Notes under the pieces: model-generated
The model's input: the letters and a program-made list of their open reading frames with translations, nothing else
The model's database searches: none
What the model was told of the DNA's origin: nothing
From: Stutzerimonas stutzeri
GTDB lineage: Bacteria > Pseudomonadota > Gammaproteobacteria > Pseudomonadales > Pseudomonadaceae
Direction: 5' to 3'
Length of the DNA: 64,000 bases
Assembly: GCF_000952685.1 (NCBI RefSeq)
Contig: NZ_JYHV01000037.1
Span: 620,001 to 684,000, forward strand
Made by a program: the position numbers and the translations under genes
Part shown: positions 37,905-47,294 of the stretch, one piece after another
Numbering within the stretch: the stretch's first letter is position 1
Layout: each line of letters starts with the position of its first letter

Positions 37905-38291
37905 ATGACCGAGCTGAAACGGATTATGCACGTCGAGGACGACCCCTCCATCCAGGCGGTGGTCAAGGTCGCGCTGGAGATGATCGGTGGTTATCAGGTG
38001 CTGTCCTGCTCGTCCGGCCTGCAGGCCTTGGAGGAGGTTGAACGCTTCGTCCCCCACTTCATCCTGCTCGACGTGATGATGCCCGGCATGGGCGGCACTG
38101 AGACCCTGACCAAACTCGGCGAGCGGATTGACCTGGCACAGGTACCGGTGGCCTTCATGACCGCCAAGGTACAGCCCGGCGAGATCGAACATCTGCGCAA
38201 CCTCGGCGCGCGCGACGTCATCATCAAGCCCTTCGACCCGATGCGTCTGGCCAGCCAGATCCAAGCCATCTGGGACGCCGACGGCGATTAG
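37905..38291 (+). CDS. CheY-like single-domain response regulator
   Basis: 128-residue receiver domain alone, with acidic pocket HVEDD, phospho-acceptor Asp56 in ILLDVMMPGMGG, Thr in FMTAKV and Lys in IIKPFDP. It has no output domain, so it should relay phosphate or bind a partner. Its sequence is strongly similar to the regulator at 40725, including the shared FDP and LA-QI/L-N W ending, so the two are paralogs. GGAGG at 37894-37898 supports the ATG at 37905 over the longer open frame. It opens the nine-gene cluster ending with the glycosyltransferase. Confidence 0.88.
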   Translation: MTELKRIMHVEDDPSIQAVVKVALEMIGGYQVLSCSSGLQALEEVERFVPHFILLDVMMPGMGGTETLTKLGERIDLAQVPVAFMTAKVQPGEIEHLRNLGARDVIIKPFDPMRLASQIQAIWDADGD

Positions 38292-38334
38292 CCGTCATCG
38301 ACCAGCCCTCAGCCCAGCGAGAAAGGACCGCCAG

Positions 38335-40728
38335 ATGGAGTCACCGAAATCGATGCCCGCCCCCCGTGAGCTGTCCCGACTCGCTGCGCTGCTGCGCTAC
38401 GAGATTCTCGACACGCCGGACGAGTCCGCCTTCGACGATTTCGCCCAATTGGCTGCATACATCTGCGACACCCCGATCGCCCTGATCTCGCTGGTGGACG
38501 ACCATCGCCAGTGGTTCAAAAGTCGCATTGGTCTGGAGGTCAGCGAGACGCCACGGGACATCTCCTTCTGCACTCATACCATCGAAGGTCAGGGCATTTT
38601 CGAGATCGATGACGCGAGCCAGGATCAGCGCTTTCGCGACAACCCGCTGGTGACCGACGACCCGCACATCCGTTTCTACGCCGGCGCGCCGTTGACCACC
38701 CCGGATGGCTACAACCTCGGCACGCTGTGCGTGATCGACCGCCAGCCGCGTCAGCTCAGCGAGGCGCAACGCGGCGCCTTGGTGCGCTTGAGCCGCCAGA
38801 TCATGCGTCTGTTCGAGGAGCGTCTGCAGGCGCACCGCTATGCCGAGCAGGCAGCGCTGCAGCAGGCCCTGCTCAACAGCGCCGCGAGTGCGATGCTGGT
38901 CACCACCGCCGAAGGACGGATATCGGGGGTCAACCCGACGGCCGAGCGCCTGTTCGGCTATTCCGAGCAGATGCTGATCGGTCATCCACTGACCTCGGTA
39001 CTGTTTCCGCCGGCCGCGCTGGCCCGCCGCGCAGCCATCCTCAGTAACGAACTGGGTGAGCCCGTCGCGCCGGGGTTCGCCGTGCTGACCGCGCCGCTGC
39101 TCGAAGGGCGTCGCGAGATGCGCGAATGGCGCCTGCTGCATCGCAACGGCGACAGCGTGCCCGTACTGTTGAATGTCTCGGCGATCCATGACGAACACGA
39201 GCTGCTACGCGGCTACATCGTCAGCGCCTATGATCTGGCCCATCAGGAGCACTTGCAGCTACGTCTGCAGCAGATTGCCGCGCAAGTCCCAGGCATGCTG
39301 TTCCAGTTCTGCTGGAAGCCCGATGGCAACAGCTCATTCCCCTACCTCAGCGAAGGCGTCGAAGACATTTACGGGCTGGGCGCGGCCGAGATGGCGCCAA
39401 GCATTGGTCCGGTCTACGAACGGGTTCATCCCGAGGATCGCGAGCATGTGCTGGCGAGCATCCGCCACGCAGCCTCGACGCTCACGCCGTGGCATTTCGA
39501 GCACCGGATCAACCATCCGCGCAAGGGCTGTATCTGGGTCGAGGCGCGCGCCACGCCGATGTGTCAGGCAGATGGCTCGGTGCTCTGGCACGGGTTGGTG
39601 ACCGACATCACCGAGCGCAAAGCCGAGCAGCTGGAGCTGGACAAGCAGCAGGAAATGAATCGACGCCTACTTGAGGCGCTGTCCGAGGCCGTCGTGGCCT
39701 GCGATGCCGAAGGCAATCTGACCCTGTTCAATCACACCGCCCGACGCTGGCACGGGCTCGACGCGCAACGCCTTGCACCGGAACAGTGGCCGAACGTCTA
39801 CCGCCTCTACCAAGCCGACGGCGTGACGCCGATGGCTTACGACGAGGTCCCGCTGATGCGCGCGCTGCGTGGCGAGCAGATCCGCAACGTGGAAATGGCC
39901 ATCGTGCTGCACGGCAAGGCCCGCCATGTGCTGGCCAACGCCGATCCAATGTATGCATCCAATGGCCAGCAGAGCGGTGCGGTGGTGGTGCTGCATGACA
40001 TCACCGAACGCAAGCAGATCGAAAACCTGCAGCGTGATTTCGTTTCGACCGTCAGCCATGAACTGCGCACGCCGCTGACCTCTATCACCGCTTCGCTGGG
40101 GCTGATTTGCGGGCAGGTGATGGGCGAGGTGCCGGAGCATCTGCAGGAGTTGCTCGAGATCGCCCACCAGAACAGCAAACGCCTGAGCGCGCTGATCGAT
40201 GACCTGCTCGACATCGACAAGCTCAACGCCGGCAAGATGCGCTTCGAGTTTCAGCGGCAACCGCTGCAGCCATTGCTGGAGCAAGCCCTTCGTAGCAACC
40301 AGGGGTACGCCGAGAGCTATGCTGTCACTATCGAACTGCGCAGTTGTCCGGCCGTATTGATCGAGGTCGATACGATGCGTCTGGAACAGGTGTTGAGCAA
40401 TCTGTTGTCCAACGCGGCGAAATATTCACCGCCTGGTGAAACCGTTGAACTGTGGGCCGAGGCGATCGGAGAGCACAGGGTACGCGTAAGCGTGCAAGAC
40501 AAGGGACCGGGAATCGCCGATGCATTCCGCGCGCGGATATTCAGCAAGTTCGCCCAGGCGGACGCCTCCGATACCCGGCAACAAGGCGGCACCGGCCTGG
40601 GATTGGCCATCAGCAAGGAGTTGATCGAGCATATGGCCGGACAGATCGGTTTCGATTCGACACCCGGTGCAGGCGCCTGTTTCTGGTTCGAGCTGCCCTG
40701 CCATCCGCTGCACGAGCCTCGGACGTGA
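38335..40728 (+). CDS. GAF-multi-PAS sensor histidine kinase
   Basis: 797-residue soluble histidine kinase with no membrane segment. Order of domains: GAF (about residues 20-165, CDTPIALISLVDDHRQWFKS), PAS (about 178-290), a PAS with C-terminal PAC (about 300-425, ending in VTDITERKAEQ), a third PAS (about 435-560, ending VVLHDITERKQIE), HisKA with SHELRTPLTS (His575), and an ATPase domain with NLLSNAAKYS, DKGPGI and GGTGLGLAI. Its stop overlaps the next regulator's GTG (GTGA), so kinase and regulator are translated together. The cytoplasmic GAF and PAS domains suggest sensing of an internal signal. Confidence 0.9.
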   Translation: MESPKSMPAPRELSRLAALLRYEILDTPDESAFDDFAQLAAYICDTPIALISLVDDHRQWFKSRIGLEVSETPRDISFCTHTIEGQGIFEIDDASQDQRFRDNPLVTDDPHIRFYAGAPLTTPDGYNLGTLCVIDRQPRQLSEAQRGALVRLSRQIMRLFEERLQAHRYAEQAALQQALLNSAASAMLVTTAEGRISGVNPTAERLFGYSEQMLIGHPLTSVLFPPAALARRAAILSNELGEPVAPGFAVLTAPLLEGRREMREWRLLHRNGDSVPVLLNVSAIHDEHELLRGYIVSAYDLAHQEHLQLRLQQIAAQVPGMLFQFCWKPDGNSSFPYLSEGVEDIYGLGAAEMAPSIGPVYERVHPEDREHVLASIRHAASTLTPWHFEHRINHPRKGCIWVEARATPMCQADGSVLWHGLVTDITERKAEQLELDKQQEMNRRLLEALSEAVVACDAEGNLTLFNHTARRWHGLDAQRLAPEQWPNVYRLYQADGVTPMAYDEVPLMRALRGEQIRNVEMAIVLHGKARHVLANADPMYASNGQQSGAVVVLHDITERKQIENLQRDFVSTVSHELRTPLTSITASLGLICGQVMGEVPEHLQELLEIAHQNSKRLSALIDDLLDIDKLNAGKMRFEFQRQPLQPLLEQALRSNQGYAESYAVTIELRSCPAVLIEVDTMRLEQVLSNLLSNAAKYSPPGETVELWAEAIGEHRVRVSVQDKGPGIADAFRARIFSKFAQADASDTRQQGGTGLGLAISKELIEHMAGQIGFDSTPGAGACFWFELPCHPLHEPRT

Positions 40729-41114
40729 AGCCGCTGCGGCGAATCCTGCATGTCGAAGACGTGCCTTCCATCCGGGTGGTGACCCGGGTCGCCCTGGAAA
40801 AAATTGGTGGCTTCGAGGTGCTCAGCTGCGCCTCTGGCCAGGAAGCGCTGGATCAGGTCCAACACTTCGCCCCGGACATGATTCTGATGGACATGATGCT
40901 GCCGCGAATGAGCGGTATGGAGCTGCTGTGCCAGCTGGCGCAGCTGATCGACTTGCGGGCCACGCCGGTGGTACTACTCACCGGCCAGTCGCACACGCCC
41001 ACCGATCCGGAAGAATTCCGGCGGCTCGGTGTGCGCAAGATGCTTCACAAACCCTTCGACCCCTTACAGCTGGCGGCGCAGCTGAATGAAGTATGGAATG
41101 CTGAGCATGAATGA
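40725..41114 (+). CDS. CheY-like single-domain response regulator
   Basis: 129-residue receiver domain starting with GTG at 40725 inside the kinase stop. Asp56 in MILMDMMLPRMSG is the phospho-acceptor; Thr in VLLTGQS and Lys in MLHKPFDP complete the site. The third acidic residue seen in its paralog at 37905 (VEDD) is Val here (VEDV), but the essential pair is retained. It is likely the immediate partner of the preceding kinase. Its last 8 bases overlap the start of the Hpt-GGDEF gene. Confidence 0.87.
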   Translation: MKPLRRILHVEDVPSIRVVTRVALEKIGGFEVLSCASGQEALDQVQHFAPDMILMDMMLPRMSGMELLCQLAQLIDLRATPVVLLTGQSHTPTDPEEFRRLGVRKMLHKPFDPLQLAAQLNEVWNAEHE

Positions 41115-42741
41115 CAGCGCCAACGAAGCGTTGCACGACAAACTGCAAGCTCTGAACGAGAAGTTTGCCGACCGCCTGGAAGAGGAATTGGCGGCCCTCG
41201 AACAAGGTGCCGAGCGGTTGTTGCTAATTCATGAGCAGGAGCAGCGCCGGCAGATGGTGATTGATCTTCACCAACGTCTGCACCGCCTGGCGGGCACGGC
41301 GGGCACCTTCGGCTTCACCGCTCTGGGCGAGCAGTCGCGGTTGCTCGAGCAGCGTGCCGATTGCTGGCTGAACGCGGCCAGGCCCAGCGGTCAGGCACTC
41401 TCCGCGCTGACTCAGGCCATCCACCAACTGGGCGCTGCCGCGCAGACCGGAACCCTCGGCCAGGCCGAGCCATCGGAGAACCACGAACAATTGCCGGCAG
41501 GCTGCCGCATTTATCTACTCGAAAAAAATGTCGAAGCCGGACAGGAAATGTGCCGAACATTGAGCAATTTCGGCTACGACGTGCTGCTGTTTCCGGAACC
41601 CCACCTTCTGCAGACCGCTATCCAGGGGCAGTTGCCAGACGCCCTGATCGTCAGCCAGCACGAGGCTGAGCTCGAGGAGGTGGACAGGCTGCAGCAGACC
41701 CTGGAATCGCCGTTGCCCCTGCTGGTGATCGGCCATCACGTCGATTTCGACAGTCAGTTGGCGGCCGTACGCGCCGGCGCTAAAGGCTATTTCACGCGTC
41801 CGCTGGACGTTACCCAGCTGGAAAACAAGCTGGAAAACTGCCTCAACCTGCAGCTAAGCGAGCCATACCGAGTGCTGATCGTCGATGACGATACCGATCT
41901 GGCGGCGCGTTACAGCCTGGTGCTGCGCAATTCGCAGATGCTGGTGCAGACCCTGACCGATCCCAGCCAGCTGTTCGAGGTCATGCGGGCGTTCAATCCC
42001 GAGGTGGTGCTGCTCGACATGAACATGCCAGATTTCACCGGGCTCGAACTGGCCCAGATGATTCGGCTCAATGACGAGTGGTTGCGCGTGACGCTCATCT
42101 ACCTCTCCGGCGAAACCGACATCAACCGGCAAATGGCGGCGCTGCTCAAGGCGGGCGACGATTTCATCACCAAACCCATCGGCGACGGCGCCTTGACCGC
42201 CGCGGTGCTTTCCCATGCACAGCGAGCCCGCGCGCTGAGTATGGCGCTGTCGCGCGACAGCCTCACCGGGCTGCTCAAACATGCCGATATCAAGGAGCAG
42301 GTCGCCTTGGAAGTGGAGCGCGCGCTGCGCAGCGGCAAACCCGCGAGCGTGGTCATGCTCGATCTCGACCATTTCAAGCAGGTCAACGACCAGTACGGCC
42401 ACGCGGCCGGTGACAATGTCATCCGATCGCTGGCCAACCTGATGCGTCAGCGCCTGCGCCGCATCGACAGCCTCGGCCGCTATGGTGGCGAGGAATTCGT
42501 CGCGGTATTGCCTGACTGCAACCTGGAGCAGGCCAGGCAGATCTTCGATGAAATCCGTCAACGCTTCTCAGCGCTACCCTTCCATGCAGATTCCAGGGTG
42601 TTCAGCGTGTCGCTGAGTGCCGGCATCAGCGAGACCGACGGCCATTCCAGCTCATCGGCATTGCTGGAGCGAGCCGATCAGGCCCTCTATGCCGCCAAGC
42701 ACAACGGCCGCGATCAGGTTCAGATCGCGTTACCGGGCTAA
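41107..42741 (+). CDS. Hpt-receiver-receiver-GGDEF diguanylate cyclase
   Basis: 544-residue signalling protein. It begins with an Hpt domain (HRLAGTAGTFGF, phospho-His59), then a degenerate receiver (about 134-255) that lacks the acidic pair (IYLLEKN) and the phospho-acceptor Asp, then a canonical receiver (about 257-375, VLIVDDD, Asp304, Lys in FITKPIG), and a GGDEF domain with active GGEEF (460-464) and the I-site RRID five residues before it. Phosphate can thus pass to this protein through Hpt or receiver and set c-di-GMP production. The ATG at 41107 overlaps the previous gene; Mets 9 and 21 bases earlier are alternatives. Confidence 0.9.
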   Translation: MNDSANEALHDKLQALNEKFADRLEEELAALEQGAERLLLIHEQEQRRQMVIDLHQRLHRLAGTAGTFGFTALGEQSRLLEQRADCWLNAARPSGQALSALTQAIHQLGAAAQTGTLGQAEPSENHEQLPAGCRIYLLEKNVEAGQEMCRTLSNFGYDVLLFPEPHLLQTAIQGQLPDALIVSQHEAELEEVDRLQQTLESPLPLLVIGHHVDFDSQLAAVRAGAKGYFTRPLDVTQLENKLENCLNLQLSEPYRVLIVDDDTDLAARYSLVLRNSQMLVQTLTDPSQLFEVMRAFNPEVVLLDMNMPDFTGLELAQMIRLNDEWLRVTLIYLSGETDINRQMAALLKAGDDFITKPIGDGALTAAVLSHAQRARALSMALSRDSLTGLLKHADIKEQVALEVERALRSGKPASVVMLDLDHFKQVNDQYGHAAGDNVIRSLANLMRQRLRRIDSLGRYGGEEFVAVLPDCNLEQARQIFDEIRQRFSALPFHADSRVFSVSLSAGISETDGHSSSSALLERADQALYAAKHNGRDQVQIALPG

Positions 42742-42910
42742 TCGCCTCGTCGCGCGAAACCAGGCGAACCGCTGCGCAGTCCGGGACTCCAACTACACTG
42801 TATTAAATCTTGCAGCCACGTCGCACGCCCCAGGTTTGCAGCGCTGGACGTAGCTAAAGCCGATTCCATTGCGGTCCATGCCTTTTCAACCGGCGGAAGG
42901 AGTATCGGTT

Positions 42911-45781
42911 TTGCATGCAAAACCCGCTATACGCTGGCATCCGCTCGCCTTCCTGTTTGCGTTCATGCTGCTCGTCGCCCTCGGCTGGCAGGGCAAGCGA
43001 ACCACAGAAGCAGTGCTGAAAACCAACCAGTCCGTCAGTTACAGTCTGGAAGTCATCACGGCCATCCAGGCCATGTTTTCCTCATTGCAGGACATCGAAA
43101 CCGGGGCCCGTGGTTTTGTCCTGACCGGCGTACCCGACTATCTGGAACCCTACGAGCGCGGGCTGAGGCAAGTCGAAGCACGCCGTCGTGAATTGCAGAC
43201 GCTGCTCGATAATCGCGAATATCCCAACCGTCACTGGTTCGAGCAGCTCGACCGGAACGTGGCCGAGCGCCTGGTGATCGCCGCCGGTAACATCCAGACA
43301 CGCCGCAACGCTGGACTGCAAGCTGCCGCCGAGCACTCGCGCCTGTCCGGTGGCAAGCAGGTCATGGACAATTTACGAGCGCTCCTCGGGGCGGTCGAGC
43401 AGCGCGAGCGAAAACAGCTCGCCGCCGCCAACCGCGCATTGGCCGAGACGATCGAGCACAGCAGGCGGCAGGCTTTGATCGGCAGCCTGACGGTGGCAGG
43501 CTTGTTCTTCGCAGCCCTGTGGGCGACTCGCCGCAATTTGCAGATCCGCTACGCACTGGCGGACAAAGCGCAGGCCGGGAAGGCGCGCCTGGATGCCCTG
43601 TTGCAGGCCATCCCCGACAACCTGTACGCCATCGACAAGCAGCAGCGAGTCACCGCGTTGTCCCAGGCGAGCGACAGTCGCAGCCCGGCACCCAGTGCCA
43701 TCGAGCCGCTGCTGTTGGGCCTGCTACAGCAGGCGGACGACGCCCTGGCGTTCTCGCGAACGACCTGGTGTGAAGCGGATAGCCAGCGCACCTTCGAGGT
43801 GCGCCTGGCGCCCACCGGTCTTGGCGATCACCTGGCAATCGCCCGCGACGTCACCGCACTCCAACGCAGCCACGACAAACTCGAAGACCAGAAGATGTTC
43901 CTGCGGCGAGTGGTGGACACCGATGAGAACCTGATTTTCGTACGCGATGCGCAGGGCCGCTTCCTGCTGTGCAACAACGCCTTCGCCGCCCTGCTCGACA
44001 GTCATCCGAGTGCCATCGAGCGATGCAGAGCCGAGGACGTTATTGGTGCCCAGCGGGTGCTGCCCCTGTTGCAGGGTGAAATGGAGCTGCTCAGCGGCAA
44101 CGGCGAACTGCGCATCACCGAGGTCGGGCTGACCGATGCACAGGGCCATGAGCGTTGGTTGCAGGTGGTCAAGCGCCCCATGACGATGTCCAGCGGCGCT
44201 TGCCACGTCGTCACCGTGGCGGTCGATATGTCGCTCAGGCGACGCATGGAACAGATGAAGGCCGAATTCATCGCCACCGTCAGCCACGAGCTGCGCACAC
44301 CGCTGACCGCCATTCGCGGCGCACTCGGGATGCTGGTCGGCGGCATCGGCGGCGAGATCGGCGAAGGGACGCGTCCACTGCTCGATATCGCCCACAAGAA
44401 TAGCGAGCGCCTGGTGCGCCTGATCAATGACATTCTCGATATCGAGAAGCTGGAAGCTGGACGCTTGCGGTTCCACTTCAGCCATTGCGATGTACAGGCG
44501 CTGATCGAACAGGCCCTGCTCGACATCAGGCCCTACGCGGACGATTACGCTGTCAGCCTGAAGCTCGTTCAGCCTGCCGATCCGCTCCGGGCCGAGGTCG
44601 ATCTAGACCCCGACCGCTTTGCCCAGGTGATGGCCAATCTGCTCTCCAATGCGATCAAGCACTCACCGGCCGGCGGCGTGGTCAGCGTCGAGCTGCACAG
44701 CGACGACGGCAACCTCGAGATTGGCGTGCAGGACCAGGGCCAGGGTATTCCAGAGGCGTTCCATGCGCGCATCTTCGAGCGTTTCGCCCAGGCCGATTCC
44801 TCCGATGCGCGCAGACGTGGCGGCACTGGGTTGGGCTTGGCGATCACCCGGTCGCTGGTGCACCAGATGCGCGGTCAGATCGGCTTCGACTCGCAGGAAG
44901 GCCAGGGCACGCGTTTCTGGCTACGTCTGCCACGAGTACGGACGCCGGCAATCAGTCCGACGATGGCGGAGCGGGCATTGCCGGACGACGGGACGAGCCG
45001 GCCAGCAGCGCGCATTCTGATACTTGAACCCGATGCGCCCGCCGCTGCGCAGCTGGCGAATATCCTTGAGCAGCACGGCTACACGACATTGCTCGCCGAA
45101 ACCGCCGCCCAGGCCCGTGCGCTGTTGGCCGAATACAGCGTCCAGGCACTGACCCTTAGCCCCGCGCTGAACGATGAGGACAGCATCGCTTTCCTGCAGA
45201 ACCTGCGCAGCCAGAACCTCTATCGGCATTTGCCAGTGCTGATCGTCAGCCTGCAACCGCAGCGCCGCGACAATGACGACGGCACCCTGCGCGGCGGTGC
45301 GGTGGGCGTAATCGACTGGCTGCACAAGCCGGTCGATCCGTCACGGGTCATGGAGGTGGTGCGTGCCTGTCTCGATCCCCGGGGAGCCCGCGCGCGCATC
45401 TTGCATGTCGAGGACGACGAAGATCTGCAGGCGTTGCTGGTCCGATTGGTCGCACCCCTGGACATCGAGTTGCAGTGCGCCGCCAGTCTGGCCGAAGCCC
45501 GCCGCCTGCTGGACCGCCAGCACTTCGACCTGGCGATCATCGACCTGCTACTGCCCGACGGTGATGGTAGCGAACTGTTCGATCAGTTGGCTCAGACCCT
45601 GCCACCCCCGCCGGTGATCATCTTTTCCGCGCTGGATTCGCCTGTGCAAGACAGCCGCCTGGCGCTGCGCCAGCTGGTCAAGACCCGCCATGACGGCAAA
45701 GAGCTTGCCGAACTGATCCAGCAGTTGCTTCAACACTGGCCGCCTGGTCAGGCCCCAGATACCGAAGAGGTCAACGCATGA
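42911..45781 (+). CDS. CHASE3 hybrid histidine kinase with two receivers
   Basis: 956-residue membrane kinase: membrane segment (about 9-26), CHASE3-type periplasmic domain (about 30-170, with LQDIETGARGFVLTG), second membrane segment (about 188-208), PAS-like region, HisKA with SHELRTPLTA (His459), ATPase domain (GGTGLGLAI), a pseudo-receiver lacking the phospho-acceptor Asp (LTLSPALND), and a C-terminal receiver with Asp878 (IIDLLLPDG). AAGGAG at 42897-42902 is spaced eight bases from TTG 42911, which decides the start; the in-frame ATG at 42878 and TTG at 42869 have no ribosome-binding site. Its stop overlaps the next regulator (ATGA). Confidence 0.88.
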   Translation: MHAKPAIRWHPLAFLFAFMLLVALGWQGKRTTEAVLKTNQSVSYSLEVITAIQAMFSSLQDIETGARGFVLTGVPDYLEPYERGLRQVEARRRELQTLLDNREYPNRHWFEQLDRNVAERLVIAAGNIQTRRNAGLQAAAEHSRLSGGKQVMDNLRALLGAVEQRERKQLAAANRALAETIEHSRRQALIGSLTVAGLFFAALWATRRNLQIRYALADKAQAGKARLDALLQAIPDNLYAIDKQQRVTALSQASDSRSPAPSAIEPLLLGLLQQADDALAFSRTTWCEADSQRTFEVRLAPTGLGDHLAIARDVTALQRSHDKLEDQKMFLRRVVDTDENLIFVRDAQGRFLLCNNAFAALLDSHPSAIERCRAEDVIGAQRVLPLLQGEMELLSGNGELRITEVGLTDAQGHERWLQVVKRPMTMSSGACHVVTVAVDMSLRRRMEQMKAEFIATVSHELRTPLTAIRGALGMLVGGIGGEIGEGTRPLLDIAHKNSERLVRLINDILDIEKLEAGRLRFHFSHCDVQALIEQALLDIRPYADDYAVSLKLVQPADPLRAEVDLDPDRFAQVMANLLSNAIKHSPAGGVVSVELHSDDGNLEIGVQDQGQGIPEAFHARIFERFAQADSSDARRRGGTGLGLAITRSLVHQMRGQIGFDSQEGQGTRFWLRLPRVRTPAISPTMAERALPDDGTSRPAARILILEPDAPAAAQLANILEQHGYTTLLAETAAQARALLAEYSVQALTLSPALNDEDSIAFLQNLRSQNLYRHLPVLIVSLQPQRRDNDDGTLRGGAVGVIDWLHKPVDPSRVMEVVRACLDPRGARARILHVEDDEDLQALLVRLVAPLDIELQCAASLAEARRLLDRQHFDLAIIDLLLPDGDGSELFDQLAQTLPPPPVIIFSALDSPVQDSRLALRQLVKTRHDGKELAELIQQLLQHWPPGQAPDTEEVNA

Positions 45782-46167
45782 GTGATTCCGGAAGCCAGCG
45801 CATTCTGATGGTGGAGGACGAAGAGGACATCGCATTCCTCATCCGCTTCATGCTCGAGCGCCATGGGTTCAGCGTCGAGCATGCGGTCGACGGTCGTCAG
45901 GCCCTGGAGAAACTGAGCAGCTCCAGCCCGCCCGACCTGACGCTGATGGACATCATGTTGCCCTATCACGATGGCCTGGAGCTGATCGAACGGCTGCGCG
46001 CCCAGCCCGGCTGGGAACGCGTTCCGGTACTCATGCTCACGGCCAAGGCGCGTGAAGTGGACATCGTCCGGGCGCTGGAACTGGGCGCCGATGATTACGT
46101 AACCAAACCCTTCCAACCGGAGGAACTGCTGGCGCGTATCCGTCGCCTGCTGAGGAGGCCACGATGA
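45778..46167 (+). CDS. CheY-like single-domain response regulator
   Basis: 129-residue receiver with MVEDEED pocket, Asp58 in LTLMDIMLPYHDG, Thr in MLTAKA and Lys in YVTKPFQPEELLARI. It resembles the receiver half of OmpR-type regulators but ends before any DNA-binding domain. Start and stop overlap both neighbours by 4 bases (ATGA), so it is translated in step with the hybrid kinase and the outer-membrane gene. It presumably receives phosphate from the hybrid kinase and acts on the export or synthase proteins. Confidence 0.88.
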   Translation: MSDSGSQRILMVEDEEDIAFLIRFMLERHGFSVEHAVDGRQALEKLSSSSPPDLTLMDIMLPYHDGLELIERLRAQPGWERVPVLMLTAKAREVDIVRALELGADDYVTKPFQPEELLARIRRLLRRPR

Positions 46168-47294
46168 ATCGCCTGCTTCTGGCGCTGCCCTTGTGCCTCT
46201 TGCCGTCGTTGACGCTGGCGGATGTCGCGACCGCTCAACGGCAGGTCGCGGCACAGCAATTCGATGCCGCCGGGGCGACCCTTGAAACCCACCTGGCCAG
46301 CCAGCCCGATGACAGCGAAGCACAATTTCTGCTGGCCCGCGTTCGTGCCTGGCAGGGCAACCCCGAGCAGGCGCTGCCCCTTTACGAGCAGTTACTGCAA
46401 CGCGAGCCGAACAATGCCGACTATCTGCTCGGGCAGGGCCAGGCGCTGCTCTGGGCCGGAGATCCGCAGACAGCGTTGACGGCTCTCGAGCGGGCCGCCG
46501 AGATCGCGCCGGATTATGCCGACATCCAGCAGGTCATACAGCAGGCCCGTGCCGCGCTGACATCACCGGCAACCGCGACCGCGCCACCTGTCATAGCGCC
46601 GACGCAGCGCCGCCATGAGCTCGAACTGTCCGCCCGCCAGGACTGGCTGGACAGCGGTTTCGACAACTGGCGTAGTCAGCGCCTGGATTATGCCTCGACG
46701 CAACCGGAAGGCCTCGGCTGGTACGGTGCCCTGCTGCGCGAACAGCGCTTCGGCGAATGGGATCAGGGTGTCGAGGCGGGTGCGGTGATCGCCCTGGATG
46801 ACAACTGGACCCTCCAGCCCGAGATCGGCTACCAGCCATCGCCCTACTTTCTGCCTGAATGGCACGCCGATCTACGCCTGCAACGACGGCTACCGGCGGG
46901 CTTTCTCGGCGCCGCCAGTATCAGACGCACCGAGTACGAAACCACCCGAGTCGATCGGCTGGCGCTCAGCGCCGAGCGCTACTGGAACTCGTGGCGCGCC
47001 GGCTACACGCTGAACGTGACCGACGTCGCCAACGCCGGTACGCCGATCGGCCACGACTTGGCGCTGGATTACTACTACGCCGGGCTCAACTACGCGGGGC
47101 TTCGCCTGACAGTCGGCGAGGAAGAAGCCGTCGAGGAGCAACGGTTGATCACCAGCGACGTGCGCGCCCTCAGCCTGCAAGGCCGGCACTGGCTCGACAA
47201 CCGGTGGGCACTCACCTGGGAGATCGGCCATCACCGCCAGGGTGACTATTACACGCGGCGTTGGCTGCAGCTCGGCGTCCGCCATGCTTTCTGA
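46164..47294 (+). CDS. TPR and YaiO-type outer-membrane beta-barrel protein
   Basis: 376-residue exported protein: signal peptide (MNRLLLALPLCLLPSLTLA), a periplasmic helical part with about three TPR units (ATLETHLASQPDDSEAQFLLARV, then LYEQLLQREPNNADYLLGQ and LERAAEIAPDYADIQQV, residues 25-125), a Pro/Ala linker, and a C-terminal barrel from about residue 150 rich in alternating aromatic strands and ending with a terminal Phe (LQLGVRHAF), the BAM recognition pattern. This matches the YaiO family. TPR plus barrel is the layout of polysaccharide exporters such as PgaA and BcsC, so it is a candidate export pore. Confidence 0.82.
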   Translation: MNRLLLALPLCLLPSLTLADVATAQRQVAAQQFDAAGATLETHLASQPDDSEAQFLLARVRAWQGNPEQALPLYEQLLQREPNNADYLLGQGQALLWAGDPQTALTALERAAEIAPDYADIQQVIQQARAALTSPATATAPPVIAPTQRRHELELSARQDWLDSGFDNWRSQRLDYASTQPEGLGWYGALLREQRFGEWDQGVEAGAVIALDDNWTLQPEIGYQPSPYFLPEWHADLRLQRRLPAGFLGAASIRRTEYETTRVDRLALSAERYWNSWRAGYTLNVTDVANAGTPIGHDLALDYYYAGLNYAGLRLTVGEEEAVEEQRLITSDVRALSLQGRHWLDNRWALTWEIGHHRQGDYYTRRWLQLGVRHAF

